Assembly: GCF_933775445.1 (NCBI RefSeq)
Contig: NC_065873.1
Span: 1,426,001-1,490,000 of the forward strand
Reading direction: 5' to 3'
Length of the DNA: 64,000 nucleotides
From: Argentina anserina
Lineage: Eukaryota > Streptophyta > Magnoliopsida > Rosales > Rosaceae
Below, piece by piece: positions 18,201 to 34,700 of this stretch. Below the pieces are notes generated by a model. It had not been told where the DNA came from. It made no database searches and saw nothing but the letters and a program-made list of their open reading frames with translations. Position numbers and translations under genes: made by a program. The number at the start of each line of letters is the position of its first letter. Within the stretch, counting starts at the first letter, position 1.

Positions 18201-20486
18201 GTTATTAATGGCTTTTTTGTGTTGGAACTTTTGATCTTGTATTTGCGTAGATGTTCTGAGAGTGTGTTTTGCAAGGCATGTTAGGACTGACATAATCCGG
18301 CATGAAGATAGTTTATTAATTTCAAATTCATAATTTTTTGTGTGGCTTTCAGTAGATAATAGTTGAATGTATTTTTGTTTTCCACTCCACTTCTGTGCGT
18401 AATATACTTGGGTTGCTTTTGTCGTTTTTACATCACAGAAGAATACTCAAATTAAATTCATGAACATCATTGTCAACCATGGAAGGATTTTCACTTGCAA
18501 TTAATTTCATGGGATGTATTTTCTTCTTCATCTTTTATTTAGTTCTTTTGGGGGCTATTGTTTTTGTAAGTTCATCACATAACGTTGGTTTCTGTTGATT
18601 TCAGACTGTCGAGACATCAATGCCATCAATCAGGATTCTGTTACGGCTCTTCTTTTGAGAAGGTTACTCCACAAAACTACTTTAAGAAAGTTTCAGTTTA
18701 CTAAATACAATTTGATATGTATTTTTTGTTGTGTGATAACTTTTTCTGTATCAGGACCTTTTGTCAGTTTGAATTCAATGACGTTCGAAAACTTGCTGCC
18801 GAGCTATGTGGGCGTATTCATCCTCAAGTAAATAACACTTGCTTTTCCAGAGTCTTTATTATCACTATTTTTTAATATATCTTCCAAAATTACTGCTCCG
18901 CCTTTGGGGCAGTTTGGTCCTCTTATTAAGATTCCAATTCGGTTATGTAATGATATACATGCTTATGTAACAGCATTGATAGATGCTTACACAGAAAGGC
19001 CTAGAAATTTGCTGCTTTAGGTGGCTGATTATTGCTTCAATATATAACAAAATGACCTTGTATTTGCTTTATTGAATACAAAATCATATTAATCTACCTG
19101 CCTTTTGACTTTCTAGGTGCTAGTTCCACTCCTCTGCTCCCAGTTAGAATATGCTGCTGGTTCTCAGGATATAATAAAGATTAAAGCTTGTTTGTTTGCA
19201 ATTTGCACGTCCCTTGTGGTAAGTATCATTTATCATCGTTATCTTTGCTGACATATTCTTTTGCTTTTCACTTTCATTGCTTTGGCTTTATCCCTCTGAC
19301 ATGGTCTCTAGGGATTACATTTCCATTTGCAGTGAGCTAATGATAGGGTTCTCATGGTTGGACAGGTTAGAGGGAGGGAATCACTTTCTCAACCTGGTAT
19401 GTTGAAAATTAGAAAAACATTAGAGACTATGCTATTATGGCCTTCTCTGGATGGGGATGAAGGTATGTAACAACTGCAAGTACTGTGTCTTAAATACTAA
19501 GAAAATTTTTAGTATCATCTGAGTTTGATTGCTGTAAGGTTCCTTTCCTTTCAGTTTCCAAAGCACAGCATGGATGCATTGATTGCATGGCAATAATGAT
19601 ATGTGCTGAGCTGCAAGATCCAGTATCATCCAATGTTGGGACGAAAGTTGGTTAGTACGTTGTCCTTGATCTGTAATCTTTTTCCTGGGTCTCAGATATC
19701 TGACTGGTAAAATTCAGGTGATGCTGTATTGAGAAACTCTGTCATCATGTATGTGATCAACCAACTTACACAAGAGAAAGACATACGTGTTTCGAAGTCC
19801 AACTTGGATGATGTGACTGAGGTGCCAATTCCACTGTCATTTTACCTATGCATGGCTAATGTTCTCATCAGTGCTTGCCAAAAGATGTCCGACTCTGGCA
19901 AGAAACCTTTTGCTCGAAGATCTCTTCCTCGCCTCATTCGTGCCACCGAGGTACTTAAAATGTTCGTTGCTTTATGATTTGTGAGGTTGTGTCTCAATGA
20001 ATCATACTTCTTGTCACTTTACCATGCATGAATATCAAAAACTACAGGTGATTACAAAGTCACAGATAAGAGCTGCATGCACTCAAGTTCTCTTCTCGGC
20101 TGTGTACCATCTGAAATCTATAGTTCTTCCTTACTCCATGGATCTTCTTAAAGTCTCGTTAAAAGCTCTTCAAAAGGGATCAGAGAAGGTATCGGATCCA
20201 ATTCCATACAATTTATAATATTGTTATCCCAAAGTTTTTTTTTTCTCGTCACTTCATCTTGAGAAACACCGTACTTCATGAACTGATAGGCCGTATTCCT
20301 TTGTAGGAAAGGATGGTCGGTGCAAAGCTATTGGGGTCCCTTATGGCCAGCGACGATGCGATAGTACAAAGTATATCGCCGGGATTAATGGAAGCAAGAT
20401 CTGTATTGTCGAGTCTATCTTCGACAGATGCTTCACCTGAATTACGTCAAGTTAGCAGAAAGTTGCTAGCTTGCCTAACTTCTTGA
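12298..20486 (+). CDS. ARM/HEAT-repeat superfamily protein (large, 23 exons)
   Basis: Function unknown; an all-helical solenoid protein presumably acting as a scaffold. I believe it corresponds to Arabidopsis At3g57570 (from memory). Exons: 12298-12588, 12673-12883, 12974-13055, 13188-13464, 13889-13991, 14080-14216, 14465-14623, 15218-15417, 15524-15667, 15766-15854, 16139-16286, 16617-16660, 17096-17151, 17249-17412, 17938-18128, 18605-18662, 18755-18827, 19117-19218, 19366-19462, 19555-19650, 19718-19950, 20048-20188, 20307-20486. Every junction is GT..AG, phases add up, and the product is 1,091 aa. The N-terminal ~50 residues are Ser/Pro-rich. The rest is Leu-rich helical repeats such as AVLPLLIHLLDERDGTARAV and LLVLPALVNLIYSGNERMQS. 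The ATG follows an in-frame-stop-free leader and opens MEKPQ. It lies beside an adenylosuccinate synthetase pseudogene, a neighbour pair also present in Arabidopsis. Confidence 0.8.
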
Positions 20487-20708
20487 CATGGTGCCTAGGA
20501 TAGGATTATAAACGGTGCTTGTGTTTTCTTGTCCGTTGGTGTGTGTATATATAAACTGTACAGCCGCAATCAACATATTTACCAAATGCCAATGGTAGTT
20601 ATTGTTCTTTTTTTTTTGGCAATGGACCAATGGTAGTTGCCTTGAGAAACATAAATGGAAGAAATAATCAAAATATGTTACATTGATAGACTGATATAAA
20701 CATGGAAG

Positions 20709-20963
20709 TAAATTTGCCGATCACTTTTTTGGACCACTCTCATGTCCACCCATTTAGATGAAAGTCATGTCCACCCATTTAGATGAAAGTCATGTGGTAT
20801 AAATTAATTATGATATAATCATTGTTATCTATTAACATATGGTAAAAATAAATTACTAATTATTTTAATAAATTTAAGAGTTAATTATAGTATAACTGTC
20901 AATAAGTAAAAAAGACGTGGTTTTCATCTAGGTGAGTGGGCATGAGGGTGGTCGGCAAATTTA
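20709..20963. mobile_element. MITE of about 255 bp with ~45-bp terminal inverted repeats
   Basis: The left end, TAAATTTGCCGATCAC, and the complement of the right end, TAAATTTGCCGACCAC, match, and the similarity continues through CTCATGTCCACCCATTTAGATGAAA on the left against its diverged counterpart on the right. A ~25-base unit containing CATGTCCACCCATTTAGATGAAAGT is tandemly doubled in the left arm (20731-20790). The core is AT-rich and codes for nothing. TA or TAA is the only plausible target duplication, so a Stowaway- or Tourist-type element is possible; family not settled. The remainder of 20487-21336 is the 3' UTR of the ARM gene and AT-rich spacer. Confidence 0.6.
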
Positions 20964-21336
20964 TTTTCACATAAACATAAATATTGCTATTGAAAACACT
21001 GAGAGAAACGCATATTATCATTTTGAAGATTTTCAATATTATCAGTCATAGTTTGAAACTTGACATTATCAGTTTCTCGTCAGAAGAAAAAAAAAACTAA
21101 ATATGTTGAGTCAAATTTGAACCGATTTTGATTAGATATAGCAGTTGCCTCACATTTGACCCGGCTTAAAATTTGGGACGATCAAAATTACCAGACTAAG
21201 ATGCAACGATCTTCAGATCAACAAAAAAAAAACTAAAAAGATGCAACGATCTCAACCATGAGCAAATTGTAAACATCGGTGTTCCTCCTATTTTGAGATT
21301 TGGAATTTGTGGCATATCATCAGAGTCCCTTCCCTA

Positions 21337-22166
21337 ATGTCCCAAGATTCTGAAAAGGTTAGTTTGAAACTCCTAATCGACAAGGAGAATCATAAAGTTG
21401 TATTTGCTGAAGCTGGCAAAGAGTTTGTGGATTTCCTCTTCACTCTACTGTCTTTCCCTCTTTCTAGCGCGATCAGAGTTTGTAAGATTGGAAGTTTGAG
21501 CAATATCTATGGGAGCATTGACGCCCTCGGCGACAAGTACATGCTCCCCAATGTCAACAAGAAAACTATCGTGGGAATGGGATCCATGGAACATGTTGCT
21601 GCACTTAACAAACTTCAATTCATGTTCAGCAACAAACCACAGGATCATAAACCGATTGTCGCGTCGAGTGCAAAGAAGTTTTATGTGTGTAACAAGTATC
21701 ACATGAAGGAACACCGCCCATGCGTCACAGATGACCCTAGATCTGTCTCTCCAATATGTCGTTCACCTATGTCCACCGATGTCGTCTATGTTGCTCCTCG
21801 GGGAGAAGCTAGTTTGATGACCTGGGGCGAGGGCTATGTGAGAGGTGTTGCTTCATACATGATAATGGACGATTTGAGAGTTCAACCTGTGTCTGTCTTT
21901 GACAATTTGAATCTGCTTGAGAAGTACATTAATGGCAGTAGTGGTTTTAATAACCTTGAAGAGAAGGTGGTTCATGTTAACATGGATCAGGTGTGAATCT
22001 TCAATCTTATATCTCTTTACCTCACTTGTCTACGTTTTCCCCTAATCATATGTTAATTCTTCTTTCTTTCTTTTTTGAGTTTTAGGTAGACAAATGGTTG
22101 AAGGCATCAACCGAGTCAAACTCGGTTCTCACCGATATCTTCCTTGGGAAGAAAGCAATTGCTTGA
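21337..22166 (+). CDS. DUF674 family protein (short form)
   Basis: DUF674 proteins are plant-specific and of unknown function, often in tandem clusters. Two exons, 21337-21990 and 22086-22166, encode 244 aa. Family features visible: VSLKLLIDKENHKVVFAEAG at the start, a DFLFTLLSFPLSSAIRV block, a SIDALGDKY segment, a later YVCNKYHMKEHRPC motif with Cys residues, and the C-terminal VDKWLKASTESNSVLTDIF. Many relatives are about twice this length with two such halves; this gene has one. The ATG at 21337 is preferred to an upstream in-frame TTG because the conserved start VSLKLLI follows within a few residues. It is not visibly broken, so a genuine one-unit member is likely, but a partial duplicate of a longer gene is possible. 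Confidence 0.8.
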
Positions 22167-22958
22167 GAAAAGGTTGCAAACTGTTTGGACCTCACATTTT
22201 GGCCTGTGCTTAATAACTTGTTTTTCCAACTGTTATAATGAGCTCCTCATCTCTGGTCTTCGTTTTTAATGTTTTATTTTTTACCTTTAATATGAATAAA
22301 TTACCTTAGTAGCTGTGTTTTTTTATGCCCTTGTATTGAATTTTACTCCTAACATTTTCATCACCTAAAAATCTAAACAACTTTTATATCGAAACCATTG
22401 CTAGGGAGTGTCGGTTCTCAAGCCTGCATAGGGAAATGTCAAGTTATATTGGGCACCCATGGCAAACCTGGCTGAAGAAGTCACACCTAGTGTTAGCCAA
22501 CCTCCACGTTAATAGCAGGATTCATCCACTTTAAAGATAGAAAGTGAGAATGCAGTAAAAATCACGTTAAGTTTATGGATTCTTTTTTAGTCATTATCAA
22601 AAATCAACCAATGTTCTTTTTTAGCTATCTATCATCAGAGTTGCTCACCTGAGAGACTCTTTCAGGAACAAAATGAAGCTTTTCATTGTCTGCTTTAGCA
22701 CCCACTAATTTTATTTAGCTCATAGTATCACTCAAAGCAATCTCAAGTTTTTCAAAATTTAGAAATTCTCTTATGCTCCAATTGTTGCAATATCTTCCTA
22801 CCTAGGAATTCATGAATTTCAAGCAATGGTACTGAAAAAAAAAACTACCCAAGACCTAAATAGAACATAGTCAATGCTTGAGTGTGTTGCATCAAATTCA
22901 TAACCATGTGAAACATTTCCTAACATCTCCAGCAGTAGAAGCTTCATATTAATTCTGA
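22167..22958. other. Spacer after the DUF674 gene
   Basis: About 200 bases of likely 3' UTR with a poly-pyrimidine stretch, then AT-rich DNA with no protein-like frame or repeat ends. The right side abuts the decayed 3' end of the adenylosuccinate synthetase pseudogene. Confidence 0.45.
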
Positions 22959-25101
<2,143 letters not shown>

Positions 25102-26227
25102 GGTGAAGCACTGAGTTAGAAAGAAAGAGTCAAGTCAAAACTTTACAACTCAAAAGACAAGGTCTTTAAGAAGTCGAGCATAACCACAATTTTCATGTAG
25201 ACTGCATCAAAAATTTCATTATCACTTGGGGTACAACCGTACAACTGAGCTTAAGGTAATGTATGACTGTAGAATGTTACACCCTAAACTAATACGTATA
25301 TATACATAAAGCACTTTATAAACCAATATATTCTCTTTAGGCATCAACTGATATGCGCAGATTTTCCCATTAACAAAAAATGCCATCAGCCATGTTACTG
25401 AATCACTAAATCAGACCAAGCTCAACAAGAACACAGAAATCTTTAATCGAAATGTCTGTCCTCTTTTCCAGGAGGTTACAAAGCAAAACCAGTTTGATAA
25501 TATACATAAACGCAGGGTAACGAAACAATCTGATCATCCATAATACCCAGACTACTCAATATTAACATTAATCAGAAACCTGAAAAAGCAGAAGCCAAAA
25601 TTTACACCAAAGATGGCAAACACTAAACAACCAATAATTAATGTCAAAACCTCTATTCAAGTACACTATTGTCAAGTGCGGAGTCATGATTTCATAATGG
25701 GTTAGACTAGAAAAAAAATTTACGATTACTTATGAACTATATATAGGAATTTGGGGTGGATAATATTTAAAATTTAAATGTTTACACTCAAATTTAACTA
25801 GAAAAACTAACTAGAAAGACAAGTTTTTTAGTAATTTGAGGTGGACTCGTGTCGTGTAGCTACGTCACTATTGGTAGCTGAGCTCTGTAATCATTACCCA
25901 AAGAATACACACTTCAGCATTATTAGAGAAACTTCACCACCAATCCCTAACAACAAGAGTTCGAAAACCATCAAACAGAAATAAATCAGTACCAATGTTT
26001 TCAACACTGAACAATTACCAATTCGAAAAACCACAAAACTCACAACCCACCCTAAACCCACAACAAAACCGACATGAAGCCCTTAACATGCAGCAGCAAA
26101 AGAAAGAGGGAGAGATATTAAGCCTCAGAGAGTAAAGACAGTGCCTTTTGGCCGGAATACGAGAGAGAATCAAACAACGCAGCGTTAATAGAGCCAATCA
26201 CTTTTCTTAATGCCCAAAACACCCTTT
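25102..26227. other. Former 5' region of the pseudogene and spacer
   Basis: AT-rich with no recognisable coding exon. The stretch 26010-26200 contains CT/GA-rich leader-like sequence. Nothing further can be supported. Confidence 0.4.
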
Positions 26228-26639
26228 TATATAAGAGGAAAATTCACTAACAGTCCCTGAACTCATGTGGTAAGGACAATCTGATCCCTGACCTTTTAAA
26301 AAGGATCAAAGAGATCCATGAACTCTTATTCTAATATCAATAAGGTACTTCTGTCAAAACTTTTGGAATATTCCGTTAAGATATTACCTTTTCTTTTAAT
26401 TTTGTCATTTTGTTATTTGTTAGTTGGGAATTTATTTCTTTGAGTTGATCTAATCGAAGATTAAACATTTCGAGTTGTTCTGCAACTTTGTTATTGCTTT
26501 TTTCTCTAGATAAATAATCTAGAAATTCAATCAAGTTAGGTCTTGACGGATTAATATCTGCTACTCCAATCTCCTTTTGGAGATGAATATGTTCGTCGTA
26601 TAGGGTATTTAATATTCTACAAACGTATTCTATGGAGTA

Positions 26640-26894
26640 TTAGCTTTCTTGAATATGTTTTGAATGAAAGCACACTTGCCACTTACCAGTAGCTTTTTCA
26701 ATACAAAAAGACTGGTAATTTTTAGGTCTGACTTCTTTTTTATTAGATAAAAGGAGCCAACTTTGTGGCATAAGCCTGATCTTCACTTGTTTCTGAGCGA
26801 AACAAGCTCTGATACCAGCTAGGGCGGATCTAACCGATGCTCCAAATGTGAAGAGGTTTGTGATCTTCTTCAAAAATTTCTTGAAGAACTTCAA
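26640..26894 (-). other. Unrecognised open frame inside the long-TIR element
   Basis: An 84-codon minus-strand frame opens MKFFKKFLKKITNLF, very basic and amphipathic, and contains a Cys/Lys/Arg-rich middle. It ends in TAA near 26640, after which the same frame stays open for about 85 more codons to near 26385. This second part is Leu/Asn/Lys-rich with heptad-like spacing suggesting a coiled coil, and ends in the left inverted arm. I recognise no transposase, reverse transcriptase or capsid motif. A captured host fragment, a retroelement remnant or an old pararetroviral relic are all possible; none is shown. Confidence 0.3.
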
Positions 26895-27357
26895 TATTTT
26901 CTTGGGATGCGTAGATTCTACATTGTATTCTGTAGATAATATCTCAGTAATATTTTGTATTTCTTAGAAGGTTCTCTCTATTTCTTATTAGTTTTTTATA
27001 TTATTCTTTTTCTTGTTGCAGTTCTTTTAAAGACAGTTTAACAAACACTAAAAGCCTAAGTCTATAAGCTATGATAATTGTTATGATGATAAAATAAGTG
27101 TTTACCTTTGAGTATAGAGGGTAAATTTAAAGATTAGTAAACTGCTTAGATAAATAAATTTTAAGAATTAGGTCTACCATGCTTTGTCAAAATTTTAACA
27201 AAATGATAAAATTAACAGAACAAGTAATATCTTAACGGAATATTCTAAAAGTTTTGACAGAAGTACCTTATTGATATTAAAATAAGAGTTCAGGGATCTC
27301 TTTGATCCTTTTTAAAGGTCATTGATCAGATTGTCCTTACCACATGAGTTCATGGAC

Positions 27358-27892
27358 TAGGGTTGGGCGCGGTTTTTTCAGGACTCGGGCCCGGCACGAT
27401 TGTAGTATGACGGGCCAAGTTTTGTTCTTAAAAAATCAGGGCCCGGGTAAAACCTGGCCCGGGTCAGTTAATTGCAGGGCCTGGGTAAAACCCGGACCGG
27501 TATCATCCGGGCCGAGCCCGCCTGGTTTTCCGGGCCTAACTCTGTTTTTGGCTGGTTGGCGGCGGATCGTCAGTGCGAGGCGACGACAATGGGAATCATG
27601 GGATTTGAATTAGTTAAGTTTAGGGTTATTTGGTTATGTTCCAGTGTCATTGTATCTATTCTATAAGTTTAGGATCACTTACGAAAACCAATTACATAAT
27701 AACACCTAATTTCCCAGGTTTCCGGGTTTTTTTGTTTAAAAATTTGAAGGCCCGGGACCGGCCCGGACATAACAAAGCCCGGCCTGTTTATCACATGACA
27801 ACATATGAGCCCGGAAAAAAGCCCGCCCGCCCGGACAGGCCCGTCGGTCCGGTCCGGGTTTTTTTGTTCTTCGGACTTTTTGCCCAGCCCTA
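27358..27892. mobile_element. Non-autonomous hAT-type element, 535 bp, nested in the inverted-repeat arm
   Basis: It begins TAGGGTTGGGC and ends GCCCAGCCCTA. The flanks are TCATGGAC (27350-27357) and TCAGGAC (27893-27899), an 8-bp duplication with one base lost on the right. The uninterrupted left arm of the host element supplies an independent empty-site comparison: its complement runs straight through GAGTTCAGGGACTGTTAGTG without the insert. Subterminal zones are dense in GGCCCGGG and GGGTAAAACC-type repeats around an AT-rich centre, the same architecture as the element at 480-974 but with a different repeat word. No transposase is encoded; open frames through the GC-rich zones are incidental. 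Confidence 0.75.
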
Positions 27893-28417
27893 TCAGGACT
27901 GTTGGTGAATTTTTCTCTTTATATAATGTTTTAGTTTATCAAAAGACGAAAATGCCCACCTCAGGTGATTGACTGTACAACACTTAAATGCTTCAGATGT
28001 CTATACAACACTTAAACTTTGTATAATGTATTGCTCTCTTCTTGGTTCAAATCATATAGCTCGTAGATTCTTAATTTCACACCCAAAGTTTGCTCTTTTA
28101 AATTTGATTTCATGTATAAATTGTTGTTGTATTCTCAGTTTTAGATTAATTACCAGCTCAAAAATGCTTCAAATTTTCACTAATTTTAACTACAGAGGTA
28201 AAAGCTGTGAACTTTGTAATGTGCTTAGTGCAATATGTAATGAGTTGATTAAATTTCATCAGTTGGATTCTTACAGACTTGTTATCATGAGAATGCACAT
28301 TTCGGAGTTTCGAGTTAGATGGAGGAGTGTATTGTTACATTCGAGATGAATTTCGAAGAACTAGGGTGGTTGTGATTGTTTTGTTTTGGTTTGGTTTGGT
28401 TTTTCGGGTTTGTCCAC

Positions 28418-29689
28418 ATGGAGGAAGAGGAGGAGGTCTTTTTCGTTGGCCAGGAGTTCCCTGATGTCAAGGCTTTTAGGAATGCGATGAAAGAAGCAGC
28501 AATTTCGCAACACTTTGAGCTTCGGATAATAAAGAGTGATCTTATCCGCTACTTTGCCTGTTATTGGACTTGGTGGAATTGATCTTAAGAGCAAATATCT
28601 CGGTACCTTACTCTCTGCAACTTCTATTGATGCTGAGGGGGGTTTATTTCCATTAGCATTTGGTGTTGTTGATGAAGAAAATGATGAGAGCTGGTTGTGG
28701 TTCTTGTCAGAGTTGCGCAAGGCACTAGAAATGAATACCCAGAATATGCCGCAGCTCACATTTATATCTGATACACAGAAGGGCATAGCAGATGCAGTGA
28801 GAAGGAAATTCCCACTTTCTGTACATGATATTTGCATTCGCCACTTGAGTGAAAGCATTGGGTTAGAATTTAAGAACCCAAGGCTTGTTCATCTGTTATG
28901 GAAAGCAGCACAAACCACTACTACCGGTGGTTTCAAAGAAAAAGTGGCTGAAATAGAAGAGGTTTCTGCAGATGCTGCAAAATGGCTACAGCAGTTTCAT
29001 CCTTCCCGCTGGGCATTTGTGTATTTTGAAGGAACACATTATGGTCATTTCTCATCAAATATTGAGGAGTTCAGTAAATGGATTCTGGAAGCTCGTGAAC
29101 TACCAATACTCCAGGTGATTGAAAGAATTCATGGTAAATTGATGATTGAGTTTGAAGAACGGCGCAAGCAAAGTAATTCTTGGTTTTCCTTACTTGCTCC
29201 ATCTGCTGAGAACTATATTCTAGAAGCTATCAGGTCCTTCGATCAGATCAAGTTGAATTTGAGGTCCTCTCACCTGATCGATCAGACATTGTGAATATTG
29301 GAACCCGCTGTTGTTCCTGCCGTGATTGGCAGCTATATGGTTTACCATGCCCCCATGCTGTTGCTGCCATCATCTCATGTCGGAAAGATGTATATGCCTT
29401 TGTAGAGAAATGTTTTACCGCTGCAAGTTACCGTGAGACGTATGCTGCAGCGTTAAATCCTATTGAAGCAAAACTTCGATGGGTAAAGACAGAAGAAACT
29501 GCAATGAATGATGATGATGATGATGATACCCACTTTTTCGTGAGGCCTCCTAAGATTCGTAGACTGCCAGGGCGCCCGGAAAAGAAACGGATTTGCTTAG
29601 AAGATATGAATCCTGGCAAACACACTGTGCGTTGTAGTCTCTGTAATCAAACTGGAAATTATAAGACAACCTGCAAAGGGAGATGCTGA
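28418..29689 (+). pseudogene. MUSTANG-like (domesticated MULE transposase) gene copy with internal deletions
   Basis: MUSTANG genes are host genes derived from Mutator-like transposases, with a MULE transposase core, a SWIM zinc finger and a C-terminal zinc knuckle. This copy opens MEEEEEVFFVGQEFPDVKAF and continues to DLIRYFA, then jumps at about 28557, out of frame, into PVIGLGGIDLKSKYLGTLLS of the transposase core; the intervening DNA-binding region is missing. The core keeps GIDLKSKY (first Asp), FISDTQKGI (second Asp) and a later helical part. Near 29240 the frame breaks again before VEFEVLSPDRSDIVN, followed by the SWIM motif CSCRDWQLYGLPCPHAVA and a Cys knuckle, CSLCNQTGNYKTTC, in which the usual His is Asn. 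With two frame breaks it cannot make the full protein. A short poly-Asp run (near 29515) precedes the tail. The upstream 27925-28417 holds AT-rich leader-like sequence only. Confidence 0.85.
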
Positions 29690-30590
29690 AGAATACTGAC
29701 AGTTTTAGGTGTTTAACTTCAAATTCTAGATTAGTGTAGAATACTGTTCCGGTAATTATGCCAAACTAGTTATTCAGGTCATGTAAAATAACAACTGTCA
29801 GTTTTACCATTAGTTGTGTAGTTGTTCATTATGCACTTGGGTTTTTTGATGCACATATTCTCATTTGGTCTTCTCTCTTAGTAGCTAATCTCTGTGTAGC
29901 ACCACCTCTCTGTAGCTGAATCGTTTATTTCTTGATCACTTGATCGAGATAGTGTGTGTTGCAACTGCAACCTCTCCATTAGTGATCTTACAACGTTCAT
30001 TCTTTGTGCTCGGGGAAAACTCAAGTGAAACTAGGGGAGGGCAACTGTGAAAGTGATGAAACATTTTAATTGAAATTCGGCAGGTCTGCTTTGTCAATCT
30101 TTTACACCCACCATTTTGCAGTAAGAAAGATTTCAGTTATAGCAATGATGTGGTGTGGATTACTGCGACTCATGGCATGTAAAAACCAATTATCTCTTAA
30201 ACTTGTGTTAAATTTAATATACAAGCTTCAGCGTTGACCTTGTTAAAATTCTAAGACACCATAATATTTTGCAGAGAACAGGTTTCGAATTCACAACTGA
30301 TTTCCACGCCAAACAAATATCAACGGCTTTATTTAGGTAAATTATACTTTTCTAGCAAACAGAATCAAGCTTCTGATCCTTGCAGACGTTACAGCATTAA
30401 AGTGTAACATCGAAACATGGGTGATCAAATCAATTTTACAAAAGATAAAATTTCTACAATTCAAAACTGAAGCCAGAAAACTAAATACGGAATTGGAACT
30501 AGCTTAAGTGTTTGGCATAGAACTCAAATGGAGGCAAACTGTTCAACTAGCACGCAGCAGATGCCGGTCAACAAGTCAGACTCGATGTCC
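29690..30590. other. Spacer between MUSTANG-like pseudogene and DapL
   Basis: AT-rich; the right-hand part (about 30380-30590) is the likely 3' UTR of the aminotransferase gene on the minus strand. No coding or RNA feature recognised. Confidence 0.45.
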
Positions 30591-34319
<3,729 letters not shown>

Positions 34320-34629
34320 TTTTCGGCTGCTACTGATTAACAAATCGGAGACGGCGCTGCAATACTAGTCTCACTCTCTCACTTTATATCAGCATCTTTT
34401 CTGTTACGGTGAGAGACTCGAAACGCTGCGTTTTATTAGGGATTTTTTGAGTGCGTGCGTTGGAGGGTATTTTTGTCTATTCAAAATCTCCATATAAGTC
34501 TGCATTATTTATGTCTTTTTTATAGGGGACTGCTTTTGAGTCTCTCTCTGTCCGTGCCGTGTGGTCGCCGCCAGAAGAAGCAATCGGAGACGCTACCGGT
34601 TCGACGCCGCGCCGACTCAGTCACCGTCG
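34320..34629. promoter_or_regulatory. Compact bidirectional promoter and leaders
   Basis: The DapL start codon (34319, minus) and the first, non-coding exon of the plus-strand gene are separated by only ~200 bases. The interval contains a TTTATATCA word near 34383 and another TTTTTATAG near 34517 as possible core elements. The plus-strand leader exon ends at a strong donor, CGTCG|gtaagt, at 34630. Confidence 0.5.
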
Positions 34630-34680
34630 GTAAGTCTACTAAAATTTTCTGGTTTTTTTTTTTTGCGAAACGAAGAAATT

Positions 34681-34700
34681 ATATATATATATATATATAT
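34681..34700. repeat. AT dinucleotide microsatellite
   Basis: Ten AT units inside the 5' UTR intron of the gene at 35848-37044; likely length-variable. Confidence 0.8.

Larger units (their letters stand above)
26228..27924. mobile_element. Long-terminal-inverted-repeat element (MULE-like candidate)
   Basis: Two arms of roughly 190 bases face each other: left 26228-26417, right 27196-27357 continuing at 27893-27924 after a nested insertion. Matching words include CTGAACTCATGTGGTAAGGA, AGATTGTCCTTACCACATGA (its complement on the right) and the AACGGAATATTC word. Long arms of this size suit Mutator-like or foldback elements. The 780-base interior holds a minus-strand open frame with no known transposase motif. 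I could not fix the outer ends or a target duplication: sequence just outside the right arm, near 27945, contains a GGGCATTTTCGTC complement often seen at MULE ends, but the left side lacks a clean partner. Without the nested hAT-type element the unit would be about 1.15 kb. Confidence 0.55.

Noticed and set aside
27344..27908. Open frames on the plus strand through 27.3-27.9 kb (rich in Gly/Pro/Arg)
   Set aside because: They run through the GC-rich repeat arrays of a hAT-type element; composition, overlap of frames and lack of similarity make them incidental.
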